Shown: positions 31,658-40,152 of the stretch, piece after piece
How the letters are laid out: every line of letters begins with the position of its first letter
Numbering within the stretch: position 1 is the first letter of the stretch
Origin: Quadrisphaera sp.
GTDB lineage: Bacteria; Actinomycetota; Actinomycetes; Actinomycetales; Quadrisphaeraceae
Assembly: GCA_029257185.1 (NCBI GenBank)
Contig: JARICT010000080.1
Span: forward strand, 1 to 41,247
DNA: 41,247 bases
Reading direction: 5' to 3'
Notes under the pieces: model-generated
The model's input: the letters and a program-made list of their open reading frames with translations, nothing else
What the model was told of the DNA's origin: nothing
The model's database searches: none
Translations under genes and position numbers: made by a program

Positions 31658-32577
31658 ACGGCGTGCTGCTCTCGATCCCGAGCCCGCCGCCGTCGTGGTC
31701 GTCCTTCTCCGTGGGCCCGCTGACGATCCACCTCTACGCCCTGTGCATCGTCGCGGGCATCGTGGCGGCCACCTGGATGACGGAGCGCCGGTGGGTGGCC
31801 CGCGGCGGTCTGCCCGGGCAGGTGCTCGACGTGGTCCTGTGGATGGTGCCGTTCGGCATCGTCGGTGCGCGGCTCTACCACGTCTTCTCCTCGCCCGACG
31901 CCTACTTCGGGGAGGACGGCGAGCTCGTCCGGGTGCTCTACATCTGGAACGGCGGGCTGGGGATCTGGGGCGGCGTGGCGCTCGGTGCGGTCGGTGCCTG
32001 GATCGGGTGCCGGCGGTCGGGGATGAAGCTCGCGCCCTTCACCGACGCGGTGGCGCCGGGGCTCCTCGTCGCCCAGGGGATCGGGCGCCTGGGCAACTAC
32101 GTCAACCAGGAGCTGTTCGGCGCCCCGACCACGCTCCCCTGGGGCCTGGAGATCGACCCGCGGTTCCGTCCGGAGGGGTTCGCCGCGGAGGAGACCTTCC
32201 ACCCCACCTTCCTCTACGAGATGCTGTGGGTCTTCGCTGCCGCCGCGCTTCTCCTCTGGTGGGACCGGCGCACCCGTCAGGGCCACGGGCGCGTCTTCTG
32301 GGGCTACGTGGCCCTCTACACCCTCGGGCGGGTGTGGATCGAGGCGCTGCGCATCGACCCGGCGGAGCAGGTGCTGGGGCTGCGGCTCAACGTGTGGACG
32401 TCCGTGCTGCTCTTCGCGGTCGGCCTCGTCGGGCTGGTGCTCTCCCGCAGGGGTCGTGAGGACGAGGTCCTCACCCCCGCCGGCGTCGCGGCACGTCGTG
32501 CCCTGGAGGAGCCGGCGACGGCGGGCGGCTCGGTGGCGGAGCGCTCCCGTGACGGATCGGTGACCAAGGGCTCCTGA
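31654..32577 (+). CDS. lgt: Prolipoprotein diacylglyceryl transferase
   Basis: A 307-residue membrane enzyme that attaches diacylglycerol to the lipobox cysteine of exported prolipoproteins, the first step of lipoprotein maturation. About seven membrane helices are visible. The Lgt signature GRLGNYVNQELFG begins at residue 144. The essential-type histidine lies in ARLYHV (H76), and IWNGGLGIWGG, HPTFLYE and GRVWIEALR are conserved blocks. The C-terminal 50 residues are a hydrophilic cytoplasmic tail. The GTG at 31654 overlaps trpA by four bases; the trpA-lgt junction is common in actinobacteria although the functions are unrelated. pyk follows 30 bases downstream with its own predicted promoter. 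Confidence 0.95.
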   Translation: MNGVLLSIPSPPPSWSSFSVGPLTIHLYALCIVAGIVAATWMTERRWVARGGLPGQVLDVVLWMVPFGIVGARLYHVFSSPDAYFGEDGELVRVLYIWNGGLGIWGGVALGAVGAWIGCRRSGMKLAPFTDAVAPGLLVAQGIGRLGNYVNQELFGAPTTLPWGLEIDPRFRPEGFAAEETFHPTFLYEMLWVFAAAALLLWWDRRTRQGHGRVFWGYVALYTLGRVWIEALRIDPAEQVLGLRLNVWTSVLLFAVGLVGLVLSRRGREDEVLTPAGVAARRALEEPATAGGSVAERSRDGSVTKGS

Positions 32578-32594
32578 CGCCTGGGAGCAGCGCC

Positions 32595-32600
32595 TAAACT
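32595..32600 (+). promoter_or_regulatory. Predicted -10 of pyk
   Basis: TAAACT, then 7 bases, then the ATG at 32608. A near-consensus hexamer predicting a leaderless pyk message in addition to read-through from lgt. Confidence 0.5.
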
Positions 32601-32607
32601 CCGCCTC

Positions 32608-34059
32608 ATGCCTCGCGCCAAGATCGTCTGCACCCTCGGGCCCGCCGTCTCCACGTACGAGCAGATCCTCGCGCTCGTCCGTGCCGGGATGGACGTCGCG
32701 CGGCTCAACCTCTCCCACGGGAGCTACGAGGTGCACGCGGCCTCCTACGCGAACGTGCGCCGCGCCAGCGAGGAGACCGGCCGCGCCGTCGCGATCCTCG
32801 GGGACCTGCAGGGGCCGAAGATCCGGCTCGGCCGCTTCACCGACGGGCCCCACCACCTCTCGGTCGGGGACGAGATCACCATCACCACCGAGGACGTCCC
32901 GGGGACCGCGGAGCTCGTGTCCACCACCTACGAGGGCCTGCCGGGCGACGTCACGGTGGGCGACCAGCTGCTCATCGACGACGGCCGGGTGGGTCTCGAG
33001 GTGCTCTCCGTGGACGGGCCGCGCGTGAGGGCGCGGTGCACGGTCCCCGGGGACATCAGCAACAACAAGGGGATCAACCTCCCCGGCGTCGCGGTGTCCG
33101 TGCCCGCCCTGACCGACAAGGACACCGCGGACCTGCGGTGGGCGCTCGCGCAGGGCGTCGACTTCGTCGCGCTCTCCTTCGTCCGCCACGGCGACGACGC
33201 ACGGGACGTCCGCGACGTGATGGACGAGGTGGGCATCAGCGTGCCGGTCATCGCCAAGGTGGAGAAGCCCCAGGCGGTCGAGAACCTCGAGTCCGTCGTG
33301 AAGGCGTTCGACGGCATCATGGTCGCTCGCGGCGACCTCGGCGTCGAGCTCCCGCTCGAGCAGGTGCCGATGGTGCAGAAGCTGGCGGTCGAGATGTGCC
33401 GGCGCAACGCCAAGCCCGTCATCGTCGCCACGCAGATGCTGGACTCGATGATCTCCGCGCCCCGGCCCACGCGTGCTGAGGCGTCCGACTGCGCCAACGC
33501 CGTGCTGGACGGCGCGGACGCGCTCATGCTCTCCGGCGAGACGAGCGTCGGGGAGTTCCCCGTCGAGTCGGTCCAGACGATGGCCAGGATCATCGCCAAC
33601 ACCGAGGAGATGGGCCTGGACCGCATCCAGGCCCTCGGGACCACCCCGAAGACGCAGGGTGGAGCGGTCACCTGGGCGGCGCGCGAGATCGGCGAGTTCA
33701 TCGGGGCGAACCACCTGCTGACCTTCACCGTCTCCGGTGACTCCGCACGTCGGATGAGCCGGCTGCGCTCTCGCATCCCGCTCATCGCCTGCACGCCGGT
33801 CGAGGCGGTCCGCTCACGGCTCGCGCTCTCGTGGGGCGTCGAGAGCTACCTGGTGCCCAGCGTGGACAGCACCGACGAGATGGTCGCTCAGGTGGACTCG
33901 GTGCTGCTCGCGGAGGGTCGCCTCGCCCGGGGGGAGACCGTCGTCATCGTGGCCGGGTCGCCCCCGGGGACCCCGGGCTCGACCAACGCGGTGCGCGTGC
34001 ACGTCACCGGCGGGCGCAACGAGCACGAGCGCCAGCACCTCGGGGAGGCACGCGGCTGA
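32608..34059 (+). CDS. pyk: Pyruvate kinase
   Basis: A 483-residue glycolytic enzyme transferring phosphate from phosphoenolpyruvate to ADP. The N-terminus RAKIVCTLGPAVS, the DVARLNLSHG strand, DLQGPKIRLG and the B-domain insertion with NNKGINLPG are typical. The active-site signature is IMVARGDLGVELPLEQV, and the TQMLDSMI and MLSGETSVGEFPVE blocks are present. The C-terminal domain (LLTFTVSGDSARRMSRLRSR) is complete, which usually means a tetramer with an effector site there. The ATG follows TAAACT by 7 bases. It lies in the trpA-lgt-pyk order common in actinobacteria and ends 13 bases before the 3' end of a convergent tRNA gene. Confidence 0.97.
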   Translation: MPRAKIVCTLGPAVSTYEQILALVRAGMDVARLNLSHGSYEVHAASYANVRRASEETGRAVAILGDLQGPKIRLGRFTDGPHHLSVGDEITITTEDVPGTAELVSTTYEGLPGDVTVGDQLLIDDGRVGLEVLSVDGPRVRARCTVPGDISNNKGINLPGVAVSVPALTDKDTADLRWALAQGVDFVALSFVRHGDDARDVRDVMDEVGISVPVIAKVEKPQAVENLESVVKAFDGIMVARGDLGVELPLEQVPMVQKLAVEMCRRNAKPVIVATQMLDSMISAPRPTRAEASDCANAVLDGADALMLSGETSVGEFPVESVQTMARIIANTEEMGLDRIQALGTTPKTQGGAVTWAAREIGEFIGANHLLTFTVSGDSARRMSRLRSRIPLIACTPVEAVRSRLALSWGVESYLVPSVDSTDEMVAQVDSVLLAEGRLARGETVVIVAGSPPGTPGSTNAVRVHVTGGRNEHERQHLGEARG

Positions 34060-34072
34060 GCAGGGGCGCCGG

Positions 34073-34156
34073 TGCCGGGTGCGGGACTCGAACCCGCACA
34101 CCCTCTCGGGCAGAGGTGTTTGAGACCTCCGCGTCTACCGGTTCCGCCAACCCGGC
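34073..34156 (-). tRNA. tRNA-Leu (anticodon CAA)
   Basis: 84 bases on the minus strand. A 7-bp acceptor stem (GCCGGGT / ACCCGGC), an anticodon loop CTCAAAC giving CAA, a long variable arm typical of a class II tRNA, and a T arm GCGGG-TTCGAGT-CCCGC are present. The 3' CCA is not encoded: the discriminator A is followed by CCG. It reads the UUG leucine codon, which is rare in such GC-rich genes. Confidence 0.95.
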
Positions 34157-34181
34157 TCGATCCTGCGCCCCCGCTCACCCC

Positions 34182-34188
34182 TAGGCTA
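34182..34188. promoter_or_regulatory. Bidirectional promoter core, tRNA-Leu / pdtaR
   Basis: The plus strand reads TAGGCT (34182-34187), 6 bases before the pdtaR GTG. The minus strand reads TAGCCT over 34188-34183, which would start tRNA transcription about 20 bases before its 5' end. The two -10 hexamers share five base pairs. Confidence 0.5.
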
Positions 34189-34193
34189 CCCAC

Positions 34194-34880
34194 GTGAGCA
34201 CCGATGACGACGCCGCTACCACCTCGGGCGCCCCGGCGCTCGCCGACATCTCGTTCGAGCCGCTGGAGGAGCCAGCGGCCCCGGACCCCGGGAGCGAGGG
34301 CCCCCGCCGCCGCGTGGTGGTGGCGGAGGACGAGACGATCATCCGGCTCGACATCGTCGAGATCCTCACCGAGGCCGGTTTCGACGTCGTCGGCGAGGCG
34401 GCCGACGGGGACGCCGCGGTCCGCCTCGCCGAGGAGAGCGAGCCGGACCTCGTGGTCATGGACGTGAAGATGCCGGTCATGGACGGCATCACCGCCGCCG
34501 AGCGCATCGGCCGCGCGCGCCTGGCCCCCGTGGTCCTGCTCACCGCTTTCTCCCAGCGTGAGCTGGTCGACCGTGCCCGCGAGGCCGGCGCCATGGCGTA
34601 CGTCGTCAAGCCGTTCTCCGCGGCCGACCTCCTCCCCGCCGTGGAGATCGCCATCTCCCGGTTCCAGGAGATCACCGCGCTGGAGGACGAGGTGGCCGAC
34701 CTGACCGCCCGCTTCGAGACCCGCAAGCGGGTCGAGCGTGCCAAGGGTCTGCTGCAGACGCGGATGGGGCTCTCGGAGCCGGAGGCGTTCCGGTGGATCC
34801 AGAAGACGTCGATGGACCGCAGGCTCACCATGCGCGAGGTGGCTGACGCCGTGCTGTCCCAGGTGGGCGAGTCGAAGTAG
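34194..34880 (+). CDS. pdtaR: ANTAR-domain response regulator (PdtaR-like)
   Basis: A 228-residue regulator with an acidic, disordered N-terminal extension of about 38 residues. The receiver domain has AEDE, the phospho-acceptor D90 in VVMDVKMPVMDG, LLTAFSQ and the lysine in YVVKPFSA. A coiled linker (ALEDEVADLTARFETRK) leads to the C-terminal ANTAR domain (VERAKGLLQTRMGLSEPEAF, then RLTMREVADAVL). ANTAR domains bind paired RNA hairpins and prevent transcription termination. In mycobacteria PdtaR pairs with the kinase PdtaS; no kinase gene is adjacent here. The GTG at 34194 follows TAGGCT by exactly 6 bases. Location near polA and rpsA matches other actinobacteria. Confidence 0.94.
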   Translation: MSTDDDAATTSGAPALADISFEPLEEPAAPDPGSEGPRRRVVVAEDETIIRLDIVEILTEAGFDVVGEAADGDAAVRLAEESEPDLVVMDVKMPVMDGITAAERIGRARLAPVVLLTAFSQRELVDRAREAGAMAYVVKPFSAADLLPAVEIAISRFQEITALEDEVADLTARFETRKRVERAKGLLQTRMGLSEPEAFRWIQKTSMDRRLTMREVADAVLSQVGESK

Positions 34881-34919
34881 TCCGCCCTGCAGGTGAGGGC
34901 CGCCGGGTCCGGTGAGGAC

Positions 34920-34925
34920 CACACT
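34920..34925 (+). promoter_or_regulatory. Predicted -10 of the ClC gene
   Basis: CACACT followed by GGACCG and the GTG at 34932, the same arrangement as at hisI. Confidence 0.35.
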
Positions 34926-34931
34926 GGACCG

Positions 34932-36740
34932 GTGAGGATCGTGCCGACGCTCGGACGGACCAGCCGGTCGGCGGCGGCCCTCTCCCGCAGCGTGCCCGTC
35001 CTCGCCGTCGTGGTCGGCGTCGCGACGGGTCTGGGCGCCGTGGTGTTCCGCTCGATGATCGAGCTGTTCACCACGGCGGCGACCGGCGTCGCGGACTACG
35101 CCGCCCACCCCGGCGCTGCGCACCCGTGGTTCCCCGCGCTCGGCCCGTTCTTCGTCGTGGCCGCCCCCGTGGCCGCGGGCCTGCTCTACGGCCCTCTCGT
35201 CCACCGGTTCGCCCCCGAGACCAGGGGTGGTGGTGTCCCGGAGGTGATGCTGGCCGTGGCACGTCACGGCGGCCGCATCCGACCCCGGGTCGTGGTGGTC
35301 AAGGCCCTCGCCAGCTCGCTGTGCATCGGCGGCGGAGGCTCGGTGGGGCGGGACGGGCCCATCGTGCACATCGGTGCGGCGATGGGGTCGACGCTGGCGC
35401 AGTGGCTGCGGCTCGACGAGAGGCGCATGCGCCTGCTCGTCGCCTGCGGGGCCGCCGGAGGGGTCGCCGCGACCTTCAACGCCCCGCTGGCCGGGGTGTT
35501 CTTCGCGATGGAGCTCGTCCTGCGCCGCTGGGCCACCGAGGCCTTCGGGGTGGTGGTGCTGTCGTCGGTGACCGCGTCGGTCGTCGGGCGCGGCCTGCTC
35601 GGCGACGACCCGTTCCTCACGCTGGACGCGATCTCCGTGGACAGCCTCGCCGCGTACCCGCTGTCGGCCGTCCTGGGCGTGGTCGCGGGGGTGTTCGCCG
35701 TCGGGTTCACCCGCACGGTGTACGGCGTCGAGACGCTGTGCGACCGCCTCTGGCGCGGACCGGAGTGGCTCAGACCGGCGGTCGGGGGTCTCCCGCTCGG
35801 GCTCCTCCTCCTGGCCCTCCCGCAGATGTACGGCGTGGGGTACTCGGTGCTCGGGGCCGCCGTCGGCGGCGGGTACGGCATCGCCTTCCTGATGGTCCTC
35901 CTGGTCGGCAAGGTGCTCGCGACGTCGCTGACCATCGGCATCGGGGGGTCCGGCGGGGTCTTCGCGCCGACGCTGTTCTGCGGGGCGATGCTCGGCGCCG
36001 CGGTCGGCCAGGGCGCGGGGCTGCTCGCCCCGGGGGCGGCCGGTTCCCCGGGGGCGTACGCGCTGGTGGGCATGGCCGCCGTCTTCGGCGGCGGGGCGCG
36101 GGCACCGATCACCGCCGTCGTCGTGGTCTTCGAGCTCACGGGGGAGTACTCGCTCATCCTGCCGCTGATGCTGGCGGTCGTGCTGGCCAGCGCCGTGTCG
36201 GGCGCGATCACCCGGGAGACCGTCTACACGGCGAAGCTGCTCCGGCGAGGCATCGACATCGACGAGCCCGCGGACTCGACCCTGCGGCGCAGGCCCGTGG
36301 GGAGCTTCGCCGTGCCGATCGCCCCGCCCGTGGCCGCCGGCACCGATCTCAGGGACGTCGCGGCGGCCCTCGTCACCTCCGGGCAGCCGTGCCTCCCGGT
36401 CCTCGACCGTGACGGACGCCATGCCGGGCTGCTCGACGCCAGCACGCTCATGAACGCCCTCGCCGCCGCCGAGCCGGCCGACGTGCTGGACCTCGTCGAG
36501 CGCGGGGAGCCGCTCGAGGAGGGGGCGCCGGTCGGCGAGGCGCTGAGGCGGCTCGAGGACGGAGCGCCGGCCGTCGCGGTCGTCGACGCCGACGGCTCGG
36601 TGACGCGGTGGGTGCGCGAGCGCGACGTGCTCGCGGCGCTCAGCACGCACCAGGAGGCCGAGCCAGACCCTCGGGCCCGCGCCGAGCCCCCGCCGTCGGG
36701 CGTCACGCGCCGGGCGGGACGTCCATCAGCTGGCACGTGA
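34932..36740 (+). CDS. ClC-family chloride channel/transporter with CBS pair
   Basis: A 602-residue membrane protein with the ClC fold (18 helical segments, about residues 20-435) and a C-terminal cytoplasmic CBS-domain pair (about 455-580, including PCLPVLDRDGRHAGLLD). Selectivity motifs are RGGGVPEVM in place of the classic GSGIP, SVGRDGPIVHIGA in place of GREGP, and GGSGGVFAPTLF. In the second motif the gating glutamate position is aspartate (D141), which could alter gating or coupling. The family includes both proton-coupled antiporters and channels, so the mode is not assigned. The GTG at 34932 was chosen over a start 39 bases upstream because of the hexamer spacing and the hydrophobic onset. 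Its 3' end overlaps the convergent thioesterase gene by 38 bases. Confidence 0.92.
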   Translation: MRIVPTLGRTSRSAAALSRSVPVLAVVVGVATGLGAVVFRSMIELFTTAATGVADYAAHPGAAHPWFPALGPFFVVAAPVAAGLLYGPLVHRFAPETRGGGVPEVMLAVARHGGRIRPRVVVVKALASSLCIGGGGSVGRDGPIVHIGAAMGSTLAQWLRLDERRMRLLVACGAAGGVAATFNAPLAGVFFAMELVLRRWATEAFGVVVLSSVTASVVGRGLLGDDPFLTLDAISVDSLAAYPLSAVLGVVAGVFAVGFTRTVYGVETLCDRLWRGPEWLRPAVGGLPLGLLLLALPQMYGVGYSVLGAAVGGGYGIAFLMVLLVGKVLATSLTIGIGGSGGVFAPTLFCGAMLGAAVGQGAGLLAPGAAGSPGAYALVGMAAVFGGGARAPITAVVVVFELTGEYSLILPLMLAVVLASAVSGAITRETVYTAKLLRRGIDIDEPADSTLRRRPVGSFAVPIAPPVAAGTDLRDVAAALVTSGQPCLPVLDRDGRHAGLLDASTLMNALAAAEPADVLDLVERGEPLEEGAPVGEALRRLEDGAPAVAVVDADGSVTRWVRERDVLAALSTHQEAEPDPRARAEPPPSGVTRRAGRPSAGT

Positions 36741-37152
36741 TCCTCGAGGTGCACACGCGGCGGCCCTCGTCGTCGGTGATGACCACCTCGTAGCTCGCGG
36801 TGGAACGGCCGCGGTGGACGGCGGTGGCCACCCCTCTCACCCGGGCGTCACCACCGGCCCCCGCCCGCGCGGCCCGGTGGTGCGTGGCGTTGATGTCCAC
36901 ACCGACGGCGATGCGGCCCTCGCCGGCGTGCAGGGCGGCGCCGATGGACCCGAGGGACTCCGCGAGCACCACCGACGCGCCCCCGTGGAGCAACCCGTAG
37001 GGCTGGGTGTTGCCGGCCACCGGCATGGTCGCGACCACCTCCTGGGGACTGGCGGACGTCACCACGATGCCCATGGTCTCCCCGAGGCTGCCCGCGGGGG
37101 TGAGCACGGGGTGGTCGGGCAGCGGGCCTGGCGCGGCAGGGGTGTCGGTCAC
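36703..37152 (-). CDS. Hotdog-fold PaaI/YdiI-type thioesterase
   Basis: A 149-residue single hotdog domain. The block QPYGLLHGGASVVLAES is nearly the same as the active-site region of YdiI/EntH-type acyl-CoA thioesterases, with the catalytic acid in LAES and the HGG turn. GVDINATHHRAAR and STASYEVVITDDEGRRVCTS complete the strands. Such enzymes hydrolyse aromatic acyl-CoA esters, such as dihydroxynaphthoyl-CoA in menaquinone synthesis, or act as housekeeping thioesterases; which applies here cannot be decided. The GTG at 37152 lies 7 bases after CAGCCT on the minus strand. It is divergent from polA through a shared promoter core and convergent with the ClC gene. Confidence 0.9.
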   Translation of the reverse strand: MTDTPAAPGPLPDHPVLTPAGSLGETMGIVVTSASPQEVVATMPVAGNTQPYGLLHGGASVVLAESLGSIGAALHAGEGRIAVGVDINATHHRAARAGAGGDARVRGVATAVHRGRSTASYEVVITDDEGRRVCTSRITCQLMDVPPGA

Positions 37153-37158
37153 CCGCCC

Positions 37159-37165
37159 TAGGCTG
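37159..37165. promoter_or_regulatory. Bidirectional promoter core, thioesterase / polA
   Basis: The plus strand reads TAGGCT (37159-37164), 7 bases before the polA GTG. The minus strand reads CAGCCT (37165-37160), 7 bases before the thioesterase GTG. Only 19 bases separate the two start codons, so both messages would be leaderless. Confidence 0.5.
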
Positions 37166-37171
37166 CCAGCC

Positions 37172-40009
37172 GTGGTCCCTCCCGCCAGCCGGCCCCGCAC
37201 CCCCTCAGCCTCCGCGCGCTCGGCGAAGAGCCCGCCGCCGCGGCTGCTGCTCATCGACGGGCACTCCATGGCCTACCGGGCGTTCTTCGCCCTGCCCGTG
37301 GAGAACTTCTCCACGTCCACGGGCCAGGCCACGAACGCGGTGTTCGGGTTCACCTCGATGCTCATCAACCTCCTGCGCGACGAGGCACCGACCCACCTGG
37401 CCGTCGCGTTCGACGTCAGCGGCTCGACCTACCGCACCACCGAGTACCCCGAGTACAAGGCCGGCCGCGCGGCCACGCCCCCGGAGTTCCTGGGGCAGGT
37501 CGACCTGGTGCGCGAGGTGCTCTCCGCGCTGAGCATCGCCGTGGTCACCGCCGAGGGCGTGGAGGCCGACGACGTCATCGCGACGCTCACGAAGCAGGCG
37601 CGCGCCCGCGGCCTCGACGTGCTCGTCTCCTCGGGGGACCGCGACACCTTCCAGCTGGTCGACGACCACGTCACCGTCCTCTACCCCCGCAAGGGCGTCT
37701 CGGACCTGGCCCGGATGGACCCCGGCGCCGTCGAGGAGAGGTACGGCGTGGGCCCGGCGCGCTACGGAGACCTGGCCGCTCTCGTCGGCGAGGCCAGCGA
37801 CAACCTGCCCGGCGTGCCGGGCGTGGGCCCGAAGACGGCCGCGAAGTGGCTCGCGGCGCACGGAGACCTCACCGGTCTCGTCGCCGGGGCGGACACGCTG
37901 ACCGGCAAGGCCGGGCAGTCCCTGCGCGACCACCTCGACCAGGTGCTGCGCAACCGCCGGCTGAACGAGGCCGTGACCGACGTGCCCCTCGAGGTCGGCG
38001 TGGACGACCTGGCGGTGGCGCCGTGGGACCGCGAGGCGGTGCACCGGGTCTTCGACGGGCTCGAGTTCCGCACCCTGCGCGACCGGCTGTTCGCCACGCT
38101 GTCCAGCGCGGAGCCGGAGGCCGAGGACGGCTTCGACGTGGCCGTGGCCCGTCCCGTCGGCGACGAGGTCGGCGCCTGGCTCGAGGAGCACGCTGCCGGG
38201 CTCACGGGCCTGTCCGTGCGGGGCTCCTGGTCGGCGGGCAGCGGCGAGGCCCTCGGGCTCGCGCTGGCGGCCGGCCGCCGCGCGACCGGGGAAGACGTTC
38301 GCGAAGGAGCCGTCGAGGTCACCGCCACCGCCTCGCTCGACCTCACCGACATGACGCAGGGCGCCGAGACCGCGCTGGCCACGTGGCTGGCGGACCCGGA
38401 ACGTCCCAAGGTCCTCCACGACGCCAAGGGCCCCCTGCACGCCCTCGCGGGGCGCGGCCTGGCGCTCGCCGGGCTGGCGGACGACACCGCGCTCAGCGCC
38501 TACCTCATCCGGCCCGACCAGCGCAGCTACGACCTGGCGGACCTCGCGGTGCGCCACCTCCAGCGGGAGCTGAGGGCGGAGGGCTCCGCCCCGCTGCCGC
38601 CGTCGGGGCAGCTGAGCCTGGACACCGACGGCGCGGGGAGCGCTGACGGGGAGGACGGGGAGGACGGCGGAGCAGCGGCCGCGGCCGCTGCCGACCGCGC
38701 GGCGGGCGACCTCGCCGGCGTGCGCGCCGCGGCGGTCCTCGAGCTGTCCGGGGTGCTGTCCGCGGAGCTGGCGGCACGCGGCGGCGACGCGCTGCTGGCG
38801 GAGGTCGAGCTGCCGCTGGTGCCCGTGCTCGCCGCCATGGAGCGCGTGGGGATCGCCGCCGACGTCGAGCGGCTCCGCGCGCTGGAGAGCGAGTTCGGCG
38901 ACGTCGTCACGGAGTCCGCCGCCGCCGCCTACGAGGTCATCGGTCACGAGGTGAACCTGGGCTCGCCCAAGCAGCTGCAGGAGGTGCTGTTCGACGAGCT
39001 CTCGATGCCGAAGACCAAGAAGATCAAGACCGGGTGGACCACCGACGCCGACGCGCTCGCGGACCTCTACGTCAAGACCTCCCACCCCTTCCTCACCCAC
39101 CTGCTGCGCCACCGTGACGCGATCCGGCTGCGGCAGACCGTCGAGGGCCTGCTGAAGACCGTGGCCGACGACGGCCGGGTGCACACCACCTATCAGCAGA
39201 CCATCGCCGCCACGGGTCGGCTGTCCTCCACCGACCCGAACCTCCAGAACATCCCCATCCGCACCGCCGAGGGGCGCCGCATCCGCGAGGCGTTCGTCGT
39301 CGGGCAGGGCTACGAGCAGCTGCTCACCGCGGACTACAGCCAGATCGAGATGCGGATCATGGCCCACCTCTCCGGCGACGAGGGGCTCGTGGAGGCGTTC
39401 CGCTCCGGGGAGGACCTCCACCGGTTCGTCGGGTCGAGCGTCTACCAGGTCGACCCCGCCGACGTCACCCCCGAGATGCGGTCGAAGATCAAGGCGATGT
39501 CCTACGGGCTCGCCTACGGGCTCTCCGCCTTCGGGCTCTCGCGCCAGCTCGACATCTCCGTGGAGGAGGCGCGCGGGCTCATGGACGACTACTTCACCCG
39601 CTTCGGCGGGGTGCGGGACTACCTGCGCACCGTGGTCGACGCCGCCAGGGAGACGGGGTACACGGAGACGATCTTCGGACGGCGGCGCTACCTGCCGGAC
39701 CTCACCAGCGACAACCGTCAGCGGCGGGAGATCGCCGAGCGCATGGCGCTCAACGCGCCGATCCAGGGCTCCGCCGCGGACGTCATCAAGGTCGCGATGC
39801 TCGGGGTCGACCACGCCGTGAGGGAGCAGGGGCTGCGCTCGCGCGTGCTGCTCCAGGTGCACGACGAGCTCGTGGTGGAGATCGCCGCGGGGGAGCGGGA
39901 CGCGGTCGAGGCGCTGCTCCGGGAGCAGATGGCCGGCGCCGCCACGCTCTCGGTGCCGCTCGACGTCTCGGTCGGCTCCGGGGCCAGCTGGTTCGAGGCG
40001 GGCCACTGA
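37172..40009 (+). CDS. polA: DNA polymerase I
   Basis: A 945-residue repair and Okazaki-fragment polymerase. The N-terminal 5'-3' exonuclease domain (about 25-310) starts RLLLIDGHSMAYRAFFALP and includes GVEADDVIATL, SSGDRDTFQLV and the helix-hairpin-helix LPGVPGVGPKTAAKWL. The middle domain lacks the acidic residues of a 3'-5' exonuclease (GLSVRG in place of a DxE strand), so proofreading is probably absent, as in other actinobacteria. An acidic and Ala-rich linker lies near residue 490. The polymerase domain has motif A DYSQIEMRIMAHLSGDE (about 721), motif B KAMSYGLAYGLSAFG (about 774) and motif C LQVHDELVVE (about 896). The GTG at 37172 follows TAGGCT by 7 bases and is preferred over longer extensions that overlap the divergent gene. 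Confidence 0.96.
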   Translation: MVPPASRPRTPSASARSAKSPPPRLLLIDGHSMAYRAFFALPVENFSTSTGQATNAVFGFTSMLINLLRDEAPTHLAVAFDVSGSTYRTTEYPEYKAGRAATPPEFLGQVDLVREVLSALSIAVVTAEGVEADDVIATLTKQARARGLDVLVSSGDRDTFQLVDDHVTVLYPRKGVSDLARMDPGAVEERYGVGPARYGDLAALVGEASDNLPGVPGVGPKTAAKWLAAHGDLTGLVAGADTLTGKAGQSLRDHLDQVLRNRRLNEAVTDVPLEVGVDDLAVAPWDREAVHRVFDGLEFRTLRDRLFATLSSAEPEAEDGFDVAVARPVGDEVGAWLEEHAAGLTGLSVRGSWSAGSGEALGLALAAGRRATGEDVREGAVEVTATASLDLTDMTQGAETALATWLADPERPKVLHDAKGPLHALAGRGLALAGLADDTALSAYLIRPDQRSYDLADLAVRHLQRELRAEGSAPLPPSGQLSLDTDGAGSADGEDGEDGGAAAAAAADRAAGDLAGVRAAAVLELSGVLSAELAARGGDALLAEVELPLVPVLAAMERVGIAADVERLRALESEFGDVVTESAAAAYEVIGHEVNLGSPKQLQEVLFDELSMPKTKKIKTGWTTDADALADLYVKTSHPFLTHLLRHRDAIRLRQTVEGLLKTVADDGRVHTTYQQTIAATGRLSSTDPNLQNIPIRTAEGRRIREAFVVGQGYEQLLTADYSQIEMRIMAHLSGDEGLVEAFRSGEDLHRFVGSSVYQVDPADVTPEMRSKIKAMSYGLAYGLSAFGLSRQLDISVEEARGLMDDYFTRFGGVRDYLRTVVDAARETGYTETIFGRRRYLPDLTSDNRQRREIAERMALNAPIQGSAADVIKVAMLGVDHAVREQGLRSRVLLQVHDELVVEIAAGERDAVEALLREQMAGAATLSVPLDVSVGSGASWFEAGH

Positions 40010-40042
40010 GCGGGCAGGTGCGCCGGCCGACGGGTGGCACGT

Positions 40043-40103
40043 CGACCGGGGACGGTCCGCAGCGGTGGGCGATCCCTCAGCGGGGGGGGACCGTCCCCGG
40101 TCG
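40043..40103. terminator. Bidirectional terminator-like inverted repeat
   Basis: Perfect 16-bp arms (40043-40058 and 40088-40103) around a 29-base loop, placed between the convergent polA and methyltransferase genes. There is no U-tract on either side. It is the longest perfect inverted repeat noticed in the window. Confidence 0.7.
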
Positions 40104-40152
40104 GGACGAGCAGGCGAGGCAGCGCGGCGCGGCGTCCTCCGCCGGCCGGTGG

